From Chamaea fasciata (taxonomy: Eukaryota > Chordata > Aves > Passeriformes > Sylviidae), in contig JARCOQ010000001.1 of assembly GCA_029207755.1 (NCBI GenBank), positions 94,716,640-94,780,639 of the forward strand: a DNA stretch of 64,000 nucleotides, read 5' to 3'. The notes beneath the pieces are model-generated. The model made no database searches. It had not been told where the DNA came from and saw nothing but the letters and a program-made list of their open reading frames with translations. Below are positions 24,000-38,700 of this stretch, one piece after another; the first letter of the stretch is position 1, and each line of letters starts with the position of its first letter. Made by a program: the position numbers and the translations under genes.

Positions 24000-26900
24000 C
24001 TTGTTAGAGCAAGACAGGGGATCCAGCATGACTTCTGCCCTGAGAAAGCTGTCAGCTCCAGGCAGTGCTTGTGTGTGTGTTTTCTCAGATGGAAGGGCAG
24101 GGCAAAGAGTTGGGTTTTTTCCACCATGTGAAATAATTTTTTAAGAGGAAAACTGCTTTTTATGCCTGCAGCAACCAGAAAATCTGTGAGGCCTGTTTGT
24201 TACTCATGGCTCAAAAAGGAAATTACTATGCTGGCCACTTGCTTTCTCTTCAGTGTCTCCTCATATGAGAAAGTTACCACCCATCTTATGTTCAAGAGCA
24301 GAATTGTGGGCAAGTCACTTAGTCTAGTGAGGGGAAAGGAGCGCTTCCTGTGGAGAGGGAATGCAGAATTCTACTTTCTTTTTCAGCATAATATACCAGT
24401 GTTTTTCCACTGGGGAGATACCTACCTTCTGAAACAGCTATGAAGCAGTTTATCTGGATCTTAACATCTGCTCTCCAGTGAGGTTTGCCAGGCTCACTGA
24501 ACAGGGTTAACAGTATGAAGGATCCCTAAATCCTTAGCTGCCTTCAGCTAGTCAGACAGTATGCAGTCTTTAAAGAGAAGTGAACAATACTCTATAAACA
24601 GCTAAAGTCTGGTTTTGATCTGGAGGTTTTTTCTTCTCTGAGCAGAAAGGAGTACAAGGAACACACAGATTTGGTCAAATTCACAAGGGATTCTCTCGTT
24701 AGGTCTGCATTTCAGGTCATTTCAGTTCATTTAAGGCTTTAAATATGTTCCATTCTGTTTCAAAGCTACTTCAATGATTGTCTTTCCTTAACATTTCTAG
24801 GAATCTTTTTGAATTTAAGATTGAATCATCCAACTCTTTTATACACAATATTTGAAATAATGGCATTTGTAAAATGGCAGTAATATTCTGTTCGTTTACT
24901 GTGTCTGAACTGGTTAATATGTCATTGTTGGATGCATTGCAGGACTTTGCTCAGATGCATGTTGCTGGATGCTCCTTAAATAGCTTTTCACAAAGTGTTC
25001 AAAATTCCATTGCCATGAAAGGATTATACCAAATTTGCTCTTCTTTTTTCTGTATAATCTTCCTAGGAGGTCTTTACTAATAGAAAGGTCTCTGTAGGCT
25101 TTTCTATGCTAAAAATGTGATTTTCAAGTTTTTTTCTGAATATTAAATTTAAGAAAGTCTGCATTCTGCTATAATGAATGCCCTGTTAAACTAGAGCTTG
25201 TGTTTTTTCCTCCCTCTAAAAAGTTATGAGGTGTATCTATGGCGTGTTAAGCCTGGAAGACTGACTTTAAGTCATATGGAAATATTTGGATTGAAAAATG
25301 CATATATGAGAGTTATTTCATGGTTTTCTGGCACTGGTGTCAGGAGAAGGTGAAGATGTAGAGGGATGTTCTACACCTTATAAATCCACACTAGGGTAGA
25401 ACAATGCTGGAAGTTACTGGTGGGTAGGTGTGCTCCAAGGTACATAAACGCATGGTACTATTTTGAATACACTATTTTATTTGATAGTAGAGAGGAGAAA
25501 AATGTCTGACATGCCTAACTAAAGTGATAGTTTAGGGGACTATTACATTTCTACTTAAAAACAAAGAAAAATAATTTATTTCTACAAATAGAAGGTATCT
25601 GGAAGATCTGTCATAAGAGGGAATGCTGTTAGAAAGGGAGGTTGGCACTACTTTTTAGAAAAATTGAATGAAATTCGCAAATACAAGTAAAAAGAAAACC
25701 TCACAGTTGGTGAAAAGTATTTTTCTTCTCCATTTGATATTCTGCACTATCTGATAGAGTGGACTGTTCTCATGGGGGATTTTTGAGATAAAATCTATAT
25801 AATTTTTTTAATTTTTTGAAGAGAAATTATCTTTCCATTAGTATCATAAACTTCCACATCTGGTCTGTGTCTGTCCTTCACTTTTGGATTTTGTGTTTAG
25901 TTTTTTTCTGCTGCTGTGGTAGAGAAGCTTTTTATTTTATTCTTCATTTAAATGAATTAAGCTTTATGATCTCATATAGCAAAATTCACATAGTCATGTC
26001 TAAAAGCTTATAAATCATCAAGTATAGTTTGAACTACTCTAGCTGTTCAGGAAACAATTAGCAAAAGCGCAAAATAAATGGATAAATTATTTATTTCAGA
26101 TTTCCTCAGAGGTAAATCAGAGAAGAAACTATAGGACCTTTAGTGTCAAATGTTTGAAAGCAGTTGTGAGAAATAAAGGAGTTCCTGTGTACAAAGTACT
26201 CAGCAAGAAGCAAATGGTAGCAGTGAAGGTGCCTTTGGTACTTGAAGGTTGTTATCGCCATTAGTGTTTTAGACCAGGTGCGGAGTGTGCCTTTGAAGCA
26301 ATGCTTTGGTGTGGCTCCCAAGGGGATCTCAGGGTTCATCATTTCCTTTAGGTCAGTGTAAGCTGGGGTTTCACTCCAGAAGCTTGCTGTGGGCCAGCCA
26401 CTCATGTACCTTCAATCCAGAGAATGAGCTGAGAGCTCTCATCCTGAGAGTAGAACCCTATTTCTGCCTTAATCAGCTGTAAGGCCCACATGCATGAACA
26501 CCAAATGTATTGTCTCAGTGCATACAGTGTCAATAGGACAAAAGTTAAAAAGTCACTGGCGTTACTCTGTTTCAACTTTTATACAAAGTTGGATTCCTTT
26601 TTTTTTCTCTTTTAATATTCTATCTAGACAATGAACACAATTTTGCAGTTATTTCTTGGTCATTTAAATGTTGGGGCATCTCAATATGCTATTTTTAAAT
26701 TTCAAGTGGTTAAATTATAAGCATGACACTGATAAATGGTAAAAACAGCTGTATAAGCAAATGAATGCATGGCTCAGTTTCTTTAATGAAGGCACTTAAG
26801 TAGATGAGTCATTCATATCTTCAAGCTTGTTAATGATTTTGATGGCCTAACGTTTCAAGTTGTTACCAAGAATATACCTACTACTGCTTCAGTTAGGTTG

Positions 26901-28454
26901 CAGACTAAATTACAATTGTGTTTCCAGCTGCTGATTAGTCTTGTTGGTAAACAGTGTGCATCCAGTTTTCAAGAAAACTAAGAAAAATACTTGAGAAAAA
27001 GAATCTGAATATTCAGTATGTACAGGAAAGATGTGCTTGCAGTTTGCCTTCATTTTTTTCAGAGAAATCTTTCTCACTTTCAGAGAAGTACAATTGTACA
27101 GTTAGCTTTAGTCCGATAATGTTGTCTGTAACACTCTACTGTCATCCAATTACATGGAAAAAAAAACAGTTTATATTGGAAAGTCCTCTCTTGGCTACAT
27201 AAATAAATTGCATTTGCAACCTGCAAGACTTAGAAGTGAAAAGCTGCAATAATCAAAAATCCTTTCTTCTGCACAGGATGCTTACCTAGGAAAGCAAGCA
27301 GCCCAACAGCTTAATTATCTGTAATGTGTACAAACATTATCTTACACACTCAGGGAAGAGCCTAACAGGCAATTTATACCATCTTCAGCTTTAGATACAT
27401 GAATTGCCTCTGCATTGAGAAAATCAGAAAATTGTACGTGATTCATGTATTCACTCTGTTCTCAGTAGAGTCTTAGTCATGAATTGCCATCACCTTGGTG
27501 GTTTTAATGGTCATATGGTGGGTTCTTGCTTGAAATTGTGTTTTATCCACATACAGAAATGTAGGAACAAAACCAGATACATTCAGATGAACTGAAGGAA
27601 GGTGTAGAAAAGCAAGCCTCTGGGATTCTATAGAGTTTTTTCCAGAAACCTTGAGTAGCCCCTGAGAAGTTTTTCCTTTTGCAGAATTTTGCAAGGAATC
27701 CTCTCCCAAATTCACAATGAGACAGATGACATTCTGGAAACTTCGAGCCACAGGAAGCTGTTTCTATTTTCTGTTTTCTCCCACTGTTTTGTGGTATCAT
27801 GACTTGTCCAGGGAGAAGGAATTCAAATTTTCTACAGATTTACAGAGATAGATCACTTAATGTCTTGTCTTTATAATGTTTAGCCTGGGTTTTTTTGGCT
27901 GTGGTCCTTTTTTCTCTGAGAGTTAAGGCATCAGTATGTAAAACACTAGAGTATGCAGTGATTGATGATGACCACCACAGTCGCACCTGGTAAGCAATGG
28001 AGTGGGTTTGAGGCAATGGAGAACAAAAATTATGGGAAAAGTAGGTCTCATTACAGCAAGTCTGCCCATCTTGTGTTCTAGTGCTGTGATGGTGGAGGCA
28101 GGACCAGCATACTGCTGGATGTCTTTCTAAAAATTTTGGAATATATTTGGGTGTAAGATGGGGAGAACAGGCAAGAGTAATGGAGTGCCAGATGGGTTTC
28201 CTCAAGTTCTTCTGGCCCTCAGATGTATGCCCCGGTGCTCAGCACTGGAAGCAGCTCCCATAACAGAGAAGATGAATAATTTCGTATCTCTGCAAGCCTA
28301 ATCTAGCATTTTTTCTGCATCAGGTTCTTCACGTGATTGTAAAGTTTCCAGTGTTTGATGACTTCTCTGGTGTTTGAGAAGCACTAAATACTTACGTAAG
28401 CAGTTCTCAAAAGAGCTAGAGAGGCAAGGTGATAGTGCTGTAGGTTTTCGTATC

Positions 28455-29490
28455 TCCACAGATAAAGCCTCTCTGGATAACCTGTGCCAGTGCTTAATCA
28501 TCATCACGGTGAGAAACTGTTCCCTGACGTTTAGAGGGAGCTTGTGTATTTCAGTTTGTGCCTGTTGCCTCTTGTCCTGTCATTGGACACCACTGAGAAG
28601 AACCTGGCTCCATTTTCTTTACACTGTCCATTCAGCATTTTGTACATGTTCATTAGATCAACACTTCACTCCTACATCAAGAGTGTCTGAGGATCTTGAG
28701 ACACAGAGCCAAAGGCCTTAGTGACATACCCTCTGCTTTTCTCTGGCTTTTACCAAGCCAGTCATTTCATTGTAGAAGTGTATCAGGTTGGTCAGTCAGT
28801 CTCCCCTTGCTGAACCCATGTTCAGCCCTACTGATCACCTTGTCCTTTGTGCAACTAGAAATGGTTTCCTGGATCAGTTGCTCTTTCACTTTCACTGGGA
28901 CTGAGGTGAGGCTGACCTTCCCTCAGTCCAGCTCCTTTTAAAGGTGGGAGTGGCATTTGCATTCCTTCAATCATCAGGCACATTTCTCAACCACCATAAT
29001 CTCTCAAAGACTGAGAGTGGCCTCACAGTGACATCACCCACCTCCCTTGGCACCCGTGGGTGCATCTTTTTGGGGTCATGGAGTCAAGTATGACCCAGTC
29101 CTTCCCTGTGCTGATCCTCTTCCACCAAGGGTACCTCTTCCTTGCTGGAGTCTTTCACCATCTTCTCTGGCCCCTGAAGGCTTATCTTGCTAGTAGAGAA
29201 AGACTGAGGCAAAGGAGGCACTATTACCTCAGCCTTTTTCCATGTCTGTATCACTGGCTCCTCTGCCCCATTCAGCAGCAGGCTTACATTTTCCCATTTC
29301 CACTTTCTTCCATTTGATACTTACGGTACAAGACCTTCCATAGTCTTTGACAACATTGGTATCTCATGGTCATTGCAGCTAAGGCTGTCTTTAACCTTCC
29401 CACACCCAAGCCTGTGCCTCATTTATGCCTGAGATCCAGCAGAGCAGCTATCCTCACTGGCTTCTCTGTTGCTTGGGATCAGCACTGTGC
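28455..29490 (-). repeat. Degraded CR1 LINE with reverse-transcriptase region
   Basis: Read on the - strand, this is a CR1 body about 1 kb long. From left to right, 28455-28700 matches the region after ORF2 (GATAACCTGTGCCAGTGCTT and the TGTCATTGGACACCACTGAG block). Then 28700-29060 matches the reverse-transcriptase coding part, including relics of the CR1 HGFTKGKSCLTDL, NYRPVSLTS and GPDEMHPRVLREL segments. 29100-29490 matches the sequence before that. Sequence expected between the first two parts is missing, so there is an internal deletion. Frames are broken many times; the element is dead. Ends are approximate. The + strand frames of 80-115 codons across it are artefacts. Confidence 0.8.
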
Positions 29491-32400
29491 AGTGCTGTGT
29501 CAGGAAGGCTGAGGCCATCCTGTGCACTAAAGGAGTGGAGAACATGGAGTAAATATCTGAGCAATGTAACTAAGAGCTGGATACATACTAATGGACACTG
29601 AAATGCTGTAGCTGAGCTTGTACATATTCAGGTCCAGCAACTCCAAGCAGCACAACTTCCAAACCAGCAGCTTCTTTTGAATAGCTTATAAACCCTCCAG
29701 AACTGAGTACAAATAGAATGTTTCCAGTTTGCTATCTCTGAAGGACTTGTTTTGAGTGTGTTTTCCATTATTCCACTGCTTTTGCACCCATCTGGGAACA
29801 TTCTGTGGAGTTGCAGTACATAAATCTGGGTCTTGCAGTGCCCTAGCTTCTGTCAGTGGGTCTAAATTTTGCTTGCAGTTTCTTGCAATGTGCTCATGTT
29901 GCACCTGATAATACTCAAATAATGTGAGTTTTCTGTTGTCAAGAATAACCCAGTTTATCCTGTGATACTGATCTGATCTTTGTATATCTTGCCGGGAACA
30001 AAGAGACAGAAATTATCCTCACCACCAAGTCTTGTTGCCCCTGTTTTGTACCGGTGTAAAAACTAAGAAGCATTTTTCTGTAAGGATAGTTTTCTATCAA
30101 AATATTTGATACATAGCCAGTTATTAAAAGCTGTTCTCAGTAAAAATAGCTTTCTCTATATACTATTGACACATTGCATCAAAGTATGAAAGAAAGAAGG
30201 AGAAATGCCATGTTCTCCTCAGTAGAAAGGCTCATCTTCCAAAAGAGCTCCACAACAGTGACATAACTTTCAAGGCTTGTAAAAGTTTCTCCTTCACTGT
30301 ACCCATTAAAACAACTTTGATAATTGCTGTCATCTCCTGCAGAGTTTTAGCATTGCTAAATCTTTTAACATTAAAAATAACCCCTCAAACTGTTCCCATT
30401 GCCAGTGTTTGTAAAGTTCTCCTTCCAGCTCCTCATGGATTTAACCTCCTTCACTGTTCGTAAAGGAAAATATATGAGCTTTAAGGTGATGCTTTATAGC
30501 AGAAGCTCTTGGAGCACAAAGATAAGATGAATATTAGAGTGTAATAGCTATGACATTTATATTGCTTATCCTAGGAATGTCTTTTTTCCAGCAAAATGCT
30601 TTGCAATTCTTTTGAGCCAGGAAACCCTTCTCCATTTCATCACTTTTTAATTTTTATGTGGTTGGATGTCTTGGGAAAAAGGTACATTTTTCTTGTGAGG
30701 ATGAGGGAAAATTTGAATTAAGGAAGGTAGAAATTTTAGGGAAACTAATAGAAAAGGTGTGCAATGTCAGGGATGATACCTTGACGTAAGGAACTGGATA
30801 ATTCTGGGGGATCAGAGGAAAGACAACCCAGCAAAATCAAATCCTAAAGACAATAGAAAGGAAAATATGCTCTGGTAAATCAAGATTAGGTGCTCTGGAC
30901 GTAAAGCACCACAAACCTTGCATGGCAAAGTCATCACTGGAGTTTCTTGCTGCTGTCGTGCGCCCTTTCTGTGAATGGTAGAAGCCTTTCAGGGATAATG
31001 GGATTATTGCATTTTCTTTTAGATATGTCCTTCAGTGACCCCCAGTCTGGAGGAAGAGAAGTTTCTGAATCACACTATTTGAATGTCTTAAGAGTTTAGG
31101 TACAGGAGTGCCTATCTTAGATATTCTGTCAGTTACTCCTGCTGGTAGTGTTTTACAGCTCTGTAATTGGTTAGATTTCCCATTATCTGAAGCTACTCTT
31201 CTAAATGAATATGCCATAGTATCTTTCTATAAATAAAAATGTGAATGAATAATTCCCATGGGCTGGCTGAGGCTTTTATACTCCCTAAATTACTGAATGT
31301 TTATTCAACATAGTCTCTCTTCTCTCATCAGTCTTTTCAACATCATCTGTCTTCTTTTTTTCCTCTAGGCTTCAGAAAGTTGTCATCTGTTTCCATTACA
31401 TAAGAGCTTTTAAATAATCTTCAGATTTCTGAAAGGACAATTGATAAAACCCTATCTTGATTGTAAAAGGAGACTGTCAAGTCTATTACACCCTTCAGAT
31501 GGCTTCCTTTTAGAAATCAAAGTTCTTACTGCATACCTGTATATTTATGTATGTCTTGATTGTCATCTCTACCTGGGGTTCATAAAATACGACAAGACGG
31601 AGGCTGAAACTCATCCTTTCTTAGGCAGCAGGGACAAAAAGCTGTGTTCACTAACAAAAAAATTCAAATTACAATCTCTATAAAAAGAAATTTTAAGTGA
31701 TTGCTGTCTCGAATATGTGTTGATGATAAAGCATTTTAAAAGCAGTAGTTCTCATACTGGAAGTTATATATATTGATGTAAATAGATCAGCTTTTAATAT
31801 ATAAATAGTCATAGCTTCTTTTTTATCTTTGACAGTTATTTATAAAAATTGAAAAGAGGATGGAAATGGGCAACTCTCCCCAAAACCTAGGCATCATTTC
31901 TAAGGGATAAGCCTGGGTGCAATGGAAAGATCTCTGTGGTTTAACCTGGGCGGTTTTACCCTGAAGACTCATCAATGAACCTTGTAGGAAAACGACTGTG
32001 TATTCTTAATATAATTTCATTTGCTTATCTGGAATATAGTGTTGTATATTTTTTTGTGTGCCTACCTAATGCTTTAGAAAAATAATATTATTAAAATCGG
32101 GAGATTTAAGAAAGGTATGCTCTGTGATTAAGCAAGCTTTGTGCTTGAAGCTCCATTTGGGAAGTTTGTGTTGCTTTAGTTTTCTTTACTCTCATTCTTG
32201 ATGGTGACGTTTAAGAGATTAAACAACAATGTTGACAGCCTGTAGCCTTAGGTTTCTTTAGAAATTGTATGATTCTGTGAGGGAAATTAAAGCTATAAGA
32301 AATTCTTCATAGATGCCTTACAGAACACTAAGAAGAGATTCCCTTTCCCTACTGCATATTTGTGCCTACTAAAGTATAGCATCATGTTTCAGATGAAGTT

Positions 32401-35400
32401 ACTTAGGATTTATTTGACAAATGGGAGAAACGTGTAGATTTCCCTAATCTTCAAAAGCAAAGTAGCAAAAAGAATATTGGTCACTAGAGAGGAACCAATG
32501 TGAGGAAGCACGCATATATTCAAAGTATACTTTTTTTTTTTGCCCCTTAAGGTATTTCAGGTTTTTCCAACCAGTTTTCAAGGAAGAAATAAGATGTTTT
32601 TAAACAAAAATAAGAAGGTAATGTTGCAGATGCAAAACTACAGCACACATGGAGCTAACTACGACTCATATTTGTACATTTTTCTCCTTGACATAAGCAT
32701 GGTCTTAATCCTGTGGAAAGCAGGAAACTAGTAAACTAGTTTTCAGAGAGACAAAGACCTCAGAACTCCATTGTACTTTTTCTCTCAAATCCCCTTTTGT
32801 TTAAAAAAACAAATTTTTACAGTTATATAACATGGATAATAGTGTTTCCAGAGTGAAGGCATGGAAAAAGCACTAGCCTAACTTTGAAAGTACTTTAGTA
32901 TGATGAGCAGATGAAAAGGAGCTGCTTTTGCTGTCCCAAGTTTGCAGTAAGAAACTGAAACACCATTTTGCAAGACACTGTGGATTCCAACACAAGGGTT
33001 GTTGAAGGTAGAACTTATGGGGGAGCAACATCTTTGTATTGTTCTTCTGGTATCTGTTACTGTTCTGTAATGAAAGGAATTGCATGAGACAAATTATTCC
33101 CAAGCTGATCTTTGACACCTGGCACTCAAACTTTCAAACTTGGGGTTGAGACTTCAACAAAGGTGTGTTTGAATAGGAGTTCTACAGTAAAGCTTTTCAG
33201 ATGTAATATGAAATATGTAAATGACATATGTTATATGTTATATAATTACCTGAAATTCCAGTTTTCCAATTACTACACTAGCCTTACCATTCCTGTCAAA
33301 AGGGATAAGCAATTTTAATTCTTCTAAATATTTGTATCTATTTTTCTTCTTACTGTATTCTTACATGAAATACTCTTTATTCTTTCTATATGTCAGAGAG
33401 TTATCCTGATTTTTTTTTGATAAAATACTTTCCTATGTTGAAATTATTGTGTAAAGAAAGTACAAAGGGATTGCACTATGCATGGGAATTTTGAGATACT
33501 CAACTGGTTCAATCTTCATTTACTGCAAAATCAAAATTCAAAATCACTTAAAGATTGTTGAGAAAATACAGGTCTAATTAGGTGTGCTGCATGTTCAGAG
33601 ATGCATAAAATGCATAGGGAAACAAATGTGTGCTGATTAAACTACTGGAGAGGAAGGTCCTTTTTCTAAGACTCCTGACAAAAGTGTGTCATTGATACAC
33701 TGAGCACAAGTGGTAGATGCTAAGTTTGCTTCAGGAAAAATCACAGAATGACATTGTTCACTTCGTTGCTGTTTCTGACATGTTCTGAAATACTTGGAGT
33801 TACTGCAAAGGTCTAATATAATATCTGTTAAAGAGGAACAGGCATTTTGGAAAGCCTCAGATCATTAACTGGATGAGAAAAAAAAATCACAGGAGAGAAC
33901 TGAGAGTGTGAACTTTCACACATCTAGGCTATTAACTGCAGCTAAAATTAACCAAAGTGCTGGTTCACATTTCGATCATGAGACTTCAGTCTTGGTCTTG
34001 TATTTCTTTATATTTCCTACAAGGAGCAAATGCACAGCTTGTGCGTGTTTGCTCAAAGTGTCAAGCTGCTAAATTTCCATTGCAGGGGTTTTTTTCCTTT
34101 TTTAAAATGGAGATTCTTATTCTCCTGAAGGCTTTTAGAAAGTGAACTGCACAGTTCTCAGGTCCAACCAGGCAAACCTTGGCACAGAATTAATGTGCCC
34201 TGTGAGAGCCTGGGTTGATCTCAAGGCACCTCTTTAAGGTATAGCTGGGCCTTTCCCACAGTCCTAAAATGACCAGAGTTGTAGAGCCGAATTCTCCTAG
34301 GATGAGTCTTTTTTGGAAAGAATATCTGAGCTGTTTTCGTGTACAGTATTCCTAAACAACTTGAATAAATGGTTTCTCAGTAACATTTATATCCACAAAA
34401 CATAAGGCTTTTTTCACATGAAGCCTATCAAATATAAACAGCAGTTGAATTTTTTAACCTTCTTTCCTTTTTGTAAGAGATTTTTTCTGAAGCCTTTCTC
34501 TATGGATATAATGTTGCTCCTTTTGGCAAGTTTCTTTAGCATTTGGTGGTATGAGTAAGGTGTTCACCACTTCAACTCTCAACTAAATCTATTAAGTTTT
34601 ATGTTAAGAATAATCTAAGTTAGTACAGTTCTAAGAAGATTTTTTTCATTGTTCACCAAAAAGCTGAACAGTGGTGCTTTGAACTTCTGTGAGATACTTT
34701 AACATAATTCTATGGTATCTTCATGTTTCCCTCCACAATATGTAAATTGCCAAAAGACATACAAACTGCATATAAAACTATTTTCACAAAGTGGTGAGTT
34801 ATAATACTAGTGTTTGTGTTAGACTGCATCAGATGGGAAGCTTGAAAATGCTTTGAAATACAGCTTAGTTAGAGTGAAGCCTTTAGCTTCTTCTACAGTC
34901 TAACTGTGAAAATACCTAGAAGTTGTTCAGATGCAATACTGCAATATTATTCAGTCCATTTGTGTCTGTGTGTGCAGTTATTACTTGGCTTACATTGATA
35001 CTATGGTTATACTTGTTAGTTAATATAGCAGTTATGCAATTGAGATCAGGAAAAAAAATTTCTTTGGAAAAGTGAAAAATAGCATAAAGTTCTGTGTGGG
35101 GGGAAGAATACATAAGCAATTAAAAGTCTGTATGTTACTAGTATGTTACAAGAATTAGGAAAATGCTGTTAAAGTATATCTTTTTTTTCTCAACTGACTT
35201 TAAGAGAAAATAGGTTTCACTTGTGCTTTTCAATAGAGGCGTGCTGGTATCTGTAAAATGAACTGGGGAATCTAAGTTGCCATTTTTTCTAGGGGCAAAA
35301 GTTTGGAATCATAAGTCATCAAGTAAGAGAGTATTTGCCTCGTTCTCCTTGTCTCCTTAAATGTGCTAATAATAAATGCTAAAGTTTGTACAGGAATTGC

Positions 35401-38400
35401 TGTTATTCTTACATTTCTCTGTTCTAACTTTTGCTGTCTATAATGATTCAGTGACTCTGTCTGTAACTTAAGAGTTCTGAGTGAAGTAATGTAATTGATT
35501 TCTCACTAATGCATCAATGTATTTGAAATAGAAGTCTTTCTGCAGTCATTGCTTTTTATCACTGCAGAGCCATTAACTAATAGCTTCCATCCTGGGACAA
35601 TGGAGTGACTAGAGCCTGAGGGAGAATAATTTTCTATAATATATCTGTAAGAAGCACCAGTCTACAAGAGCTGGATTTTTGTAGAAGCAGACTTCAGAAA
35701 TCATTTGTTGCAATCATTTTGAGAAGAGTGAGGGCTGAAAAATGATGAGAGGAATTCACATAATCAGAGAGAAAGAACAGAGAAATAAGATGTGCTTTCT
35801 AGCAGAGGATTCTTGTTTAACTGTGAGGCTAACTGAAGAAGACAAATGAAATTAAAAATGAAAGTAATGAAAAACAACACTTCAGCTTGGAGAAGAGACC
35901 ATATGTGGCAGGGACGATCCTGGCACCCTTCCAGAACCCCAAACCTAGGCTTAAGCAGTGATCAAGGCTAGTGAGAAGAAATTAGGTCAACATGTTTGTC
36001 TTTTCATCTAACTCTGTTTTTCTTGAGCTTGTGCAGTAGCAATGAGTTTGTCTCAGAATCAAGAATGAGTGTTTTGTTTGCATTAATTAGTATATCACAG
36101 TTAAGTAACCTGTAAAATCCACAATGCTGAGATCGAAGTTGAAGGAAAGTGTAGGGATTAACTACCTGGGAGTCAGAATAGCCCTGAGCAAGTCTAGGGA
36201 GCCTACAGCAGAGTTAGGTGCTTGCAATGAAGGAGGAAGAGAGCTTGTGTTGATGAGATTACAATCTAACCCAAACCCAGGGTACTAGGAGCTGTCTGAC
36301 CCTGTATGAGAAGCTTTCAGACAAGGAGAACTTTTGATAATGCTACCCCTTGAGCTTCTAGGTTGTGGGAGTGAAGAGTTTTCAGTACAACGCACAAGGG
36401 GCAGTTACGTGATGCTGGTTCCTCTAGGCCAGCCAGGAGAGATGCTATTGTGTGGAACATTACATTTAGGTATTCCTAGATCTAGAAAACGCCAAAAGCA
36501 CAATTTAAGTTTGAAGAAATGAAGGCTGCAAGAAACTAGGATAATGGGAAAAGAATTTTGGAGTTACTGACTTGATCTGCTTAGTGGTCTGCCACCTTGA
36601 AAAATGAGTAGCCCCAGCTTGGTTCATGTGGTTGCCAGGGCGAGAACTAGAACCCTGAGTGAATTTAAAATCTTGAGCTCCTAGTGTTCACTCACAAAGG
36701 GAGGAGTAGGAAAACCATTTCATTCTGTCTTCAACTTCGGAGCACTTGTGACACACAGAGTAGACAGTTCCTTTCTCTGATGGAATCTGAATCCCGGTAA
36801 GAAACGGGAGCATCAGATTGTTTTGGATGTATTTCAGTTCCTGCACAGGAGTAATTAACAACACGGGATTCCAGTATCCTGCCTCCACTCACACAACAAT
36901 TCCCCCAGCACTGTTGTGAGTGCTTATGGACTTATGACCCCCCAGCACCACTAGCCCATTCCAACAGTCTGTAGATATTAATATTGTTTTGCATCTGTGG
37001 CTGATGTTGTGGGATAAGAAGGATATAAAGCAGAAGTTCAGGATGAGGCAAGCCTGTAACACAGTACTTCGGTTTGCATCTTCTGCACTGGGAACTGAAG
37101 AATAGCAGGGGTTGCCCCTCAGGTAATTTAGACAGCATTTTTTCCTTTAGTCAGGCTGAATACTTCAGTGCAATTTATGAACTATTAAACAATTTATGTT
37201 TTTCCTTAGGAAGATATGTGGATATCTGAATATCTCTTGAGAATAAGGAAACCAAGAAGTACATTAAGAACTGTCAGTGAAGGTTTTTAATCCTTCATTG
37301 TGTTGAGACCTAGGACATTAGCAGGAATACTATAAGGCAACATTGTTCCTATCAAGAAAAATAGCTCTAGTTTCCCTAATGAATTCTAAAAGTACTTTAA
37401 ATTCCACGTAAAAACTAATGTGCATTAATCTTGATCGCTGCAAGTCTTTAATGGCTGCAAAACAGCAGTGTATATCTTCAATTAAAATGCCAGCTTGAAG
37501 CATGTGCTAAAAATGTTGGTAGAAGAGCAGCAGAGCTGCTTCTTAATGGAGGGAGGGAAATCTAGGAATCAAAATGGGTGGATATTCCCATTTCCAAGTA
37601 GTTTATTAATCACTTGAACTCCTAATAGGTTCTTCCATTGGGAAAAACAAAGTCAGATATTTTAGAAAACTTGAACTTGCTTCAAAAGACTGTTGCATCA
37701 AGCTGGTCTTGGAGATCTATCCATGAGTTGTTGTCAGCCATGTGTGTGAAAAGCAGAATAGGGATGTTTTAATTCCCCACACCACAGTAGATGTCACAGC
37801 AGCAAATGTGTCCTTTACTGTATGACCCAAACATCTTCCACTGCATTGCACAGAAGAGGTCCTTGTTTGCTGAGGGAAATGTCTCCTGTTCAGAGCCTAC
37901 TTTTGCTGTTTCTCAGACTATCACTGTGCCTTGAGTGCTCCTTAACTAACCCAGTAAATATTTACTGGAAAACACAATTGAATATAAGACAGTATATGTT
38001 TTGACAGTTGCAGTGAAATAACCCATCAGACAAACCACATCATGTTAAATGTTCTTGCAAAGTATGTTCCTGCTAGGTAGAGAACCTGCAAAGCTTGCAG
38101 ATTAACAGAAAAATGGCATGTCTCAGCTGATGTCGCTGTTTGCGTCAGATCACTGAACGGTAATGCCAGAAAGTTTTTAGTGTCTCAGGTGTTAGCAAGG
38201 GTGGATTAACAGCATTTGAGCAGTGGGGCCAGAACTGCCTGCAAGAGTTTGGTCTGTGGCCGGGCTTCTCCTCTCTGCCAGGGCTCTGCAGATGGGCTAC
38301 CCCTCACCCCTGAGGGTCACCTGTGCAGGCCGAGGAGATGGGGGTATCTGAGTGAAGTCTGCTGTGAAATGTGTTCTGGCAGTCTGGAAGAGGGCTTGTT

Positions 38401-38700
38401 AAGTGGTTTTATTCCTAAAGTCAAACAGGGAAGTGTCTCATCCCCTGCTTGGCACTTCAGACCTTGCTCCTGTCCCTGCAACAGTGTGGCTATCTCATTC
38501 TCAGAAAGCAGTTAGAGAAAAACTTGTTGCACTCTCAGTTTTTGTTACATGTTTGAAGCGCTGTGTCTGTCTAGTCATTTCATGCCCAGAGAAACACCTT
38601 TTCACATTTTCCTCTTCTGCACATCCATATATCCAGGTAAATTGATAACTGTACTTTATCAGAGCCTATGGCCAGTACCATTATGTGTATGAGACCAGGC
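29491..38700. other. Intronic DNA, nothing recognised
   Basis: AT-rich sequence between the degraded CR1 and the LTR. The last 500 bp before the LTR are higher in GC and hold overlapping frames of 80-99 codons without family signal. Confidence 0.6.

Larger units (their letters stand above)
17596..28454. other. Intronic DNA, nothing firm
   Basis: No exon recognised. If the intron were retained after 17593, the CTDP1 frame would add YEFFKCKKC and stop at 17622-17624. Open frames on the - strand at 26106-26405, 27473-27800 and 27840-28205 (up to 121 codons) match no family that I know. Confidence 0.55.

Noticed and set aside
28374..29317. A run of + strand frames of 81-115 codons
   Set aside because: They lie across a CR1 element whose coding sense is the opposite strand.
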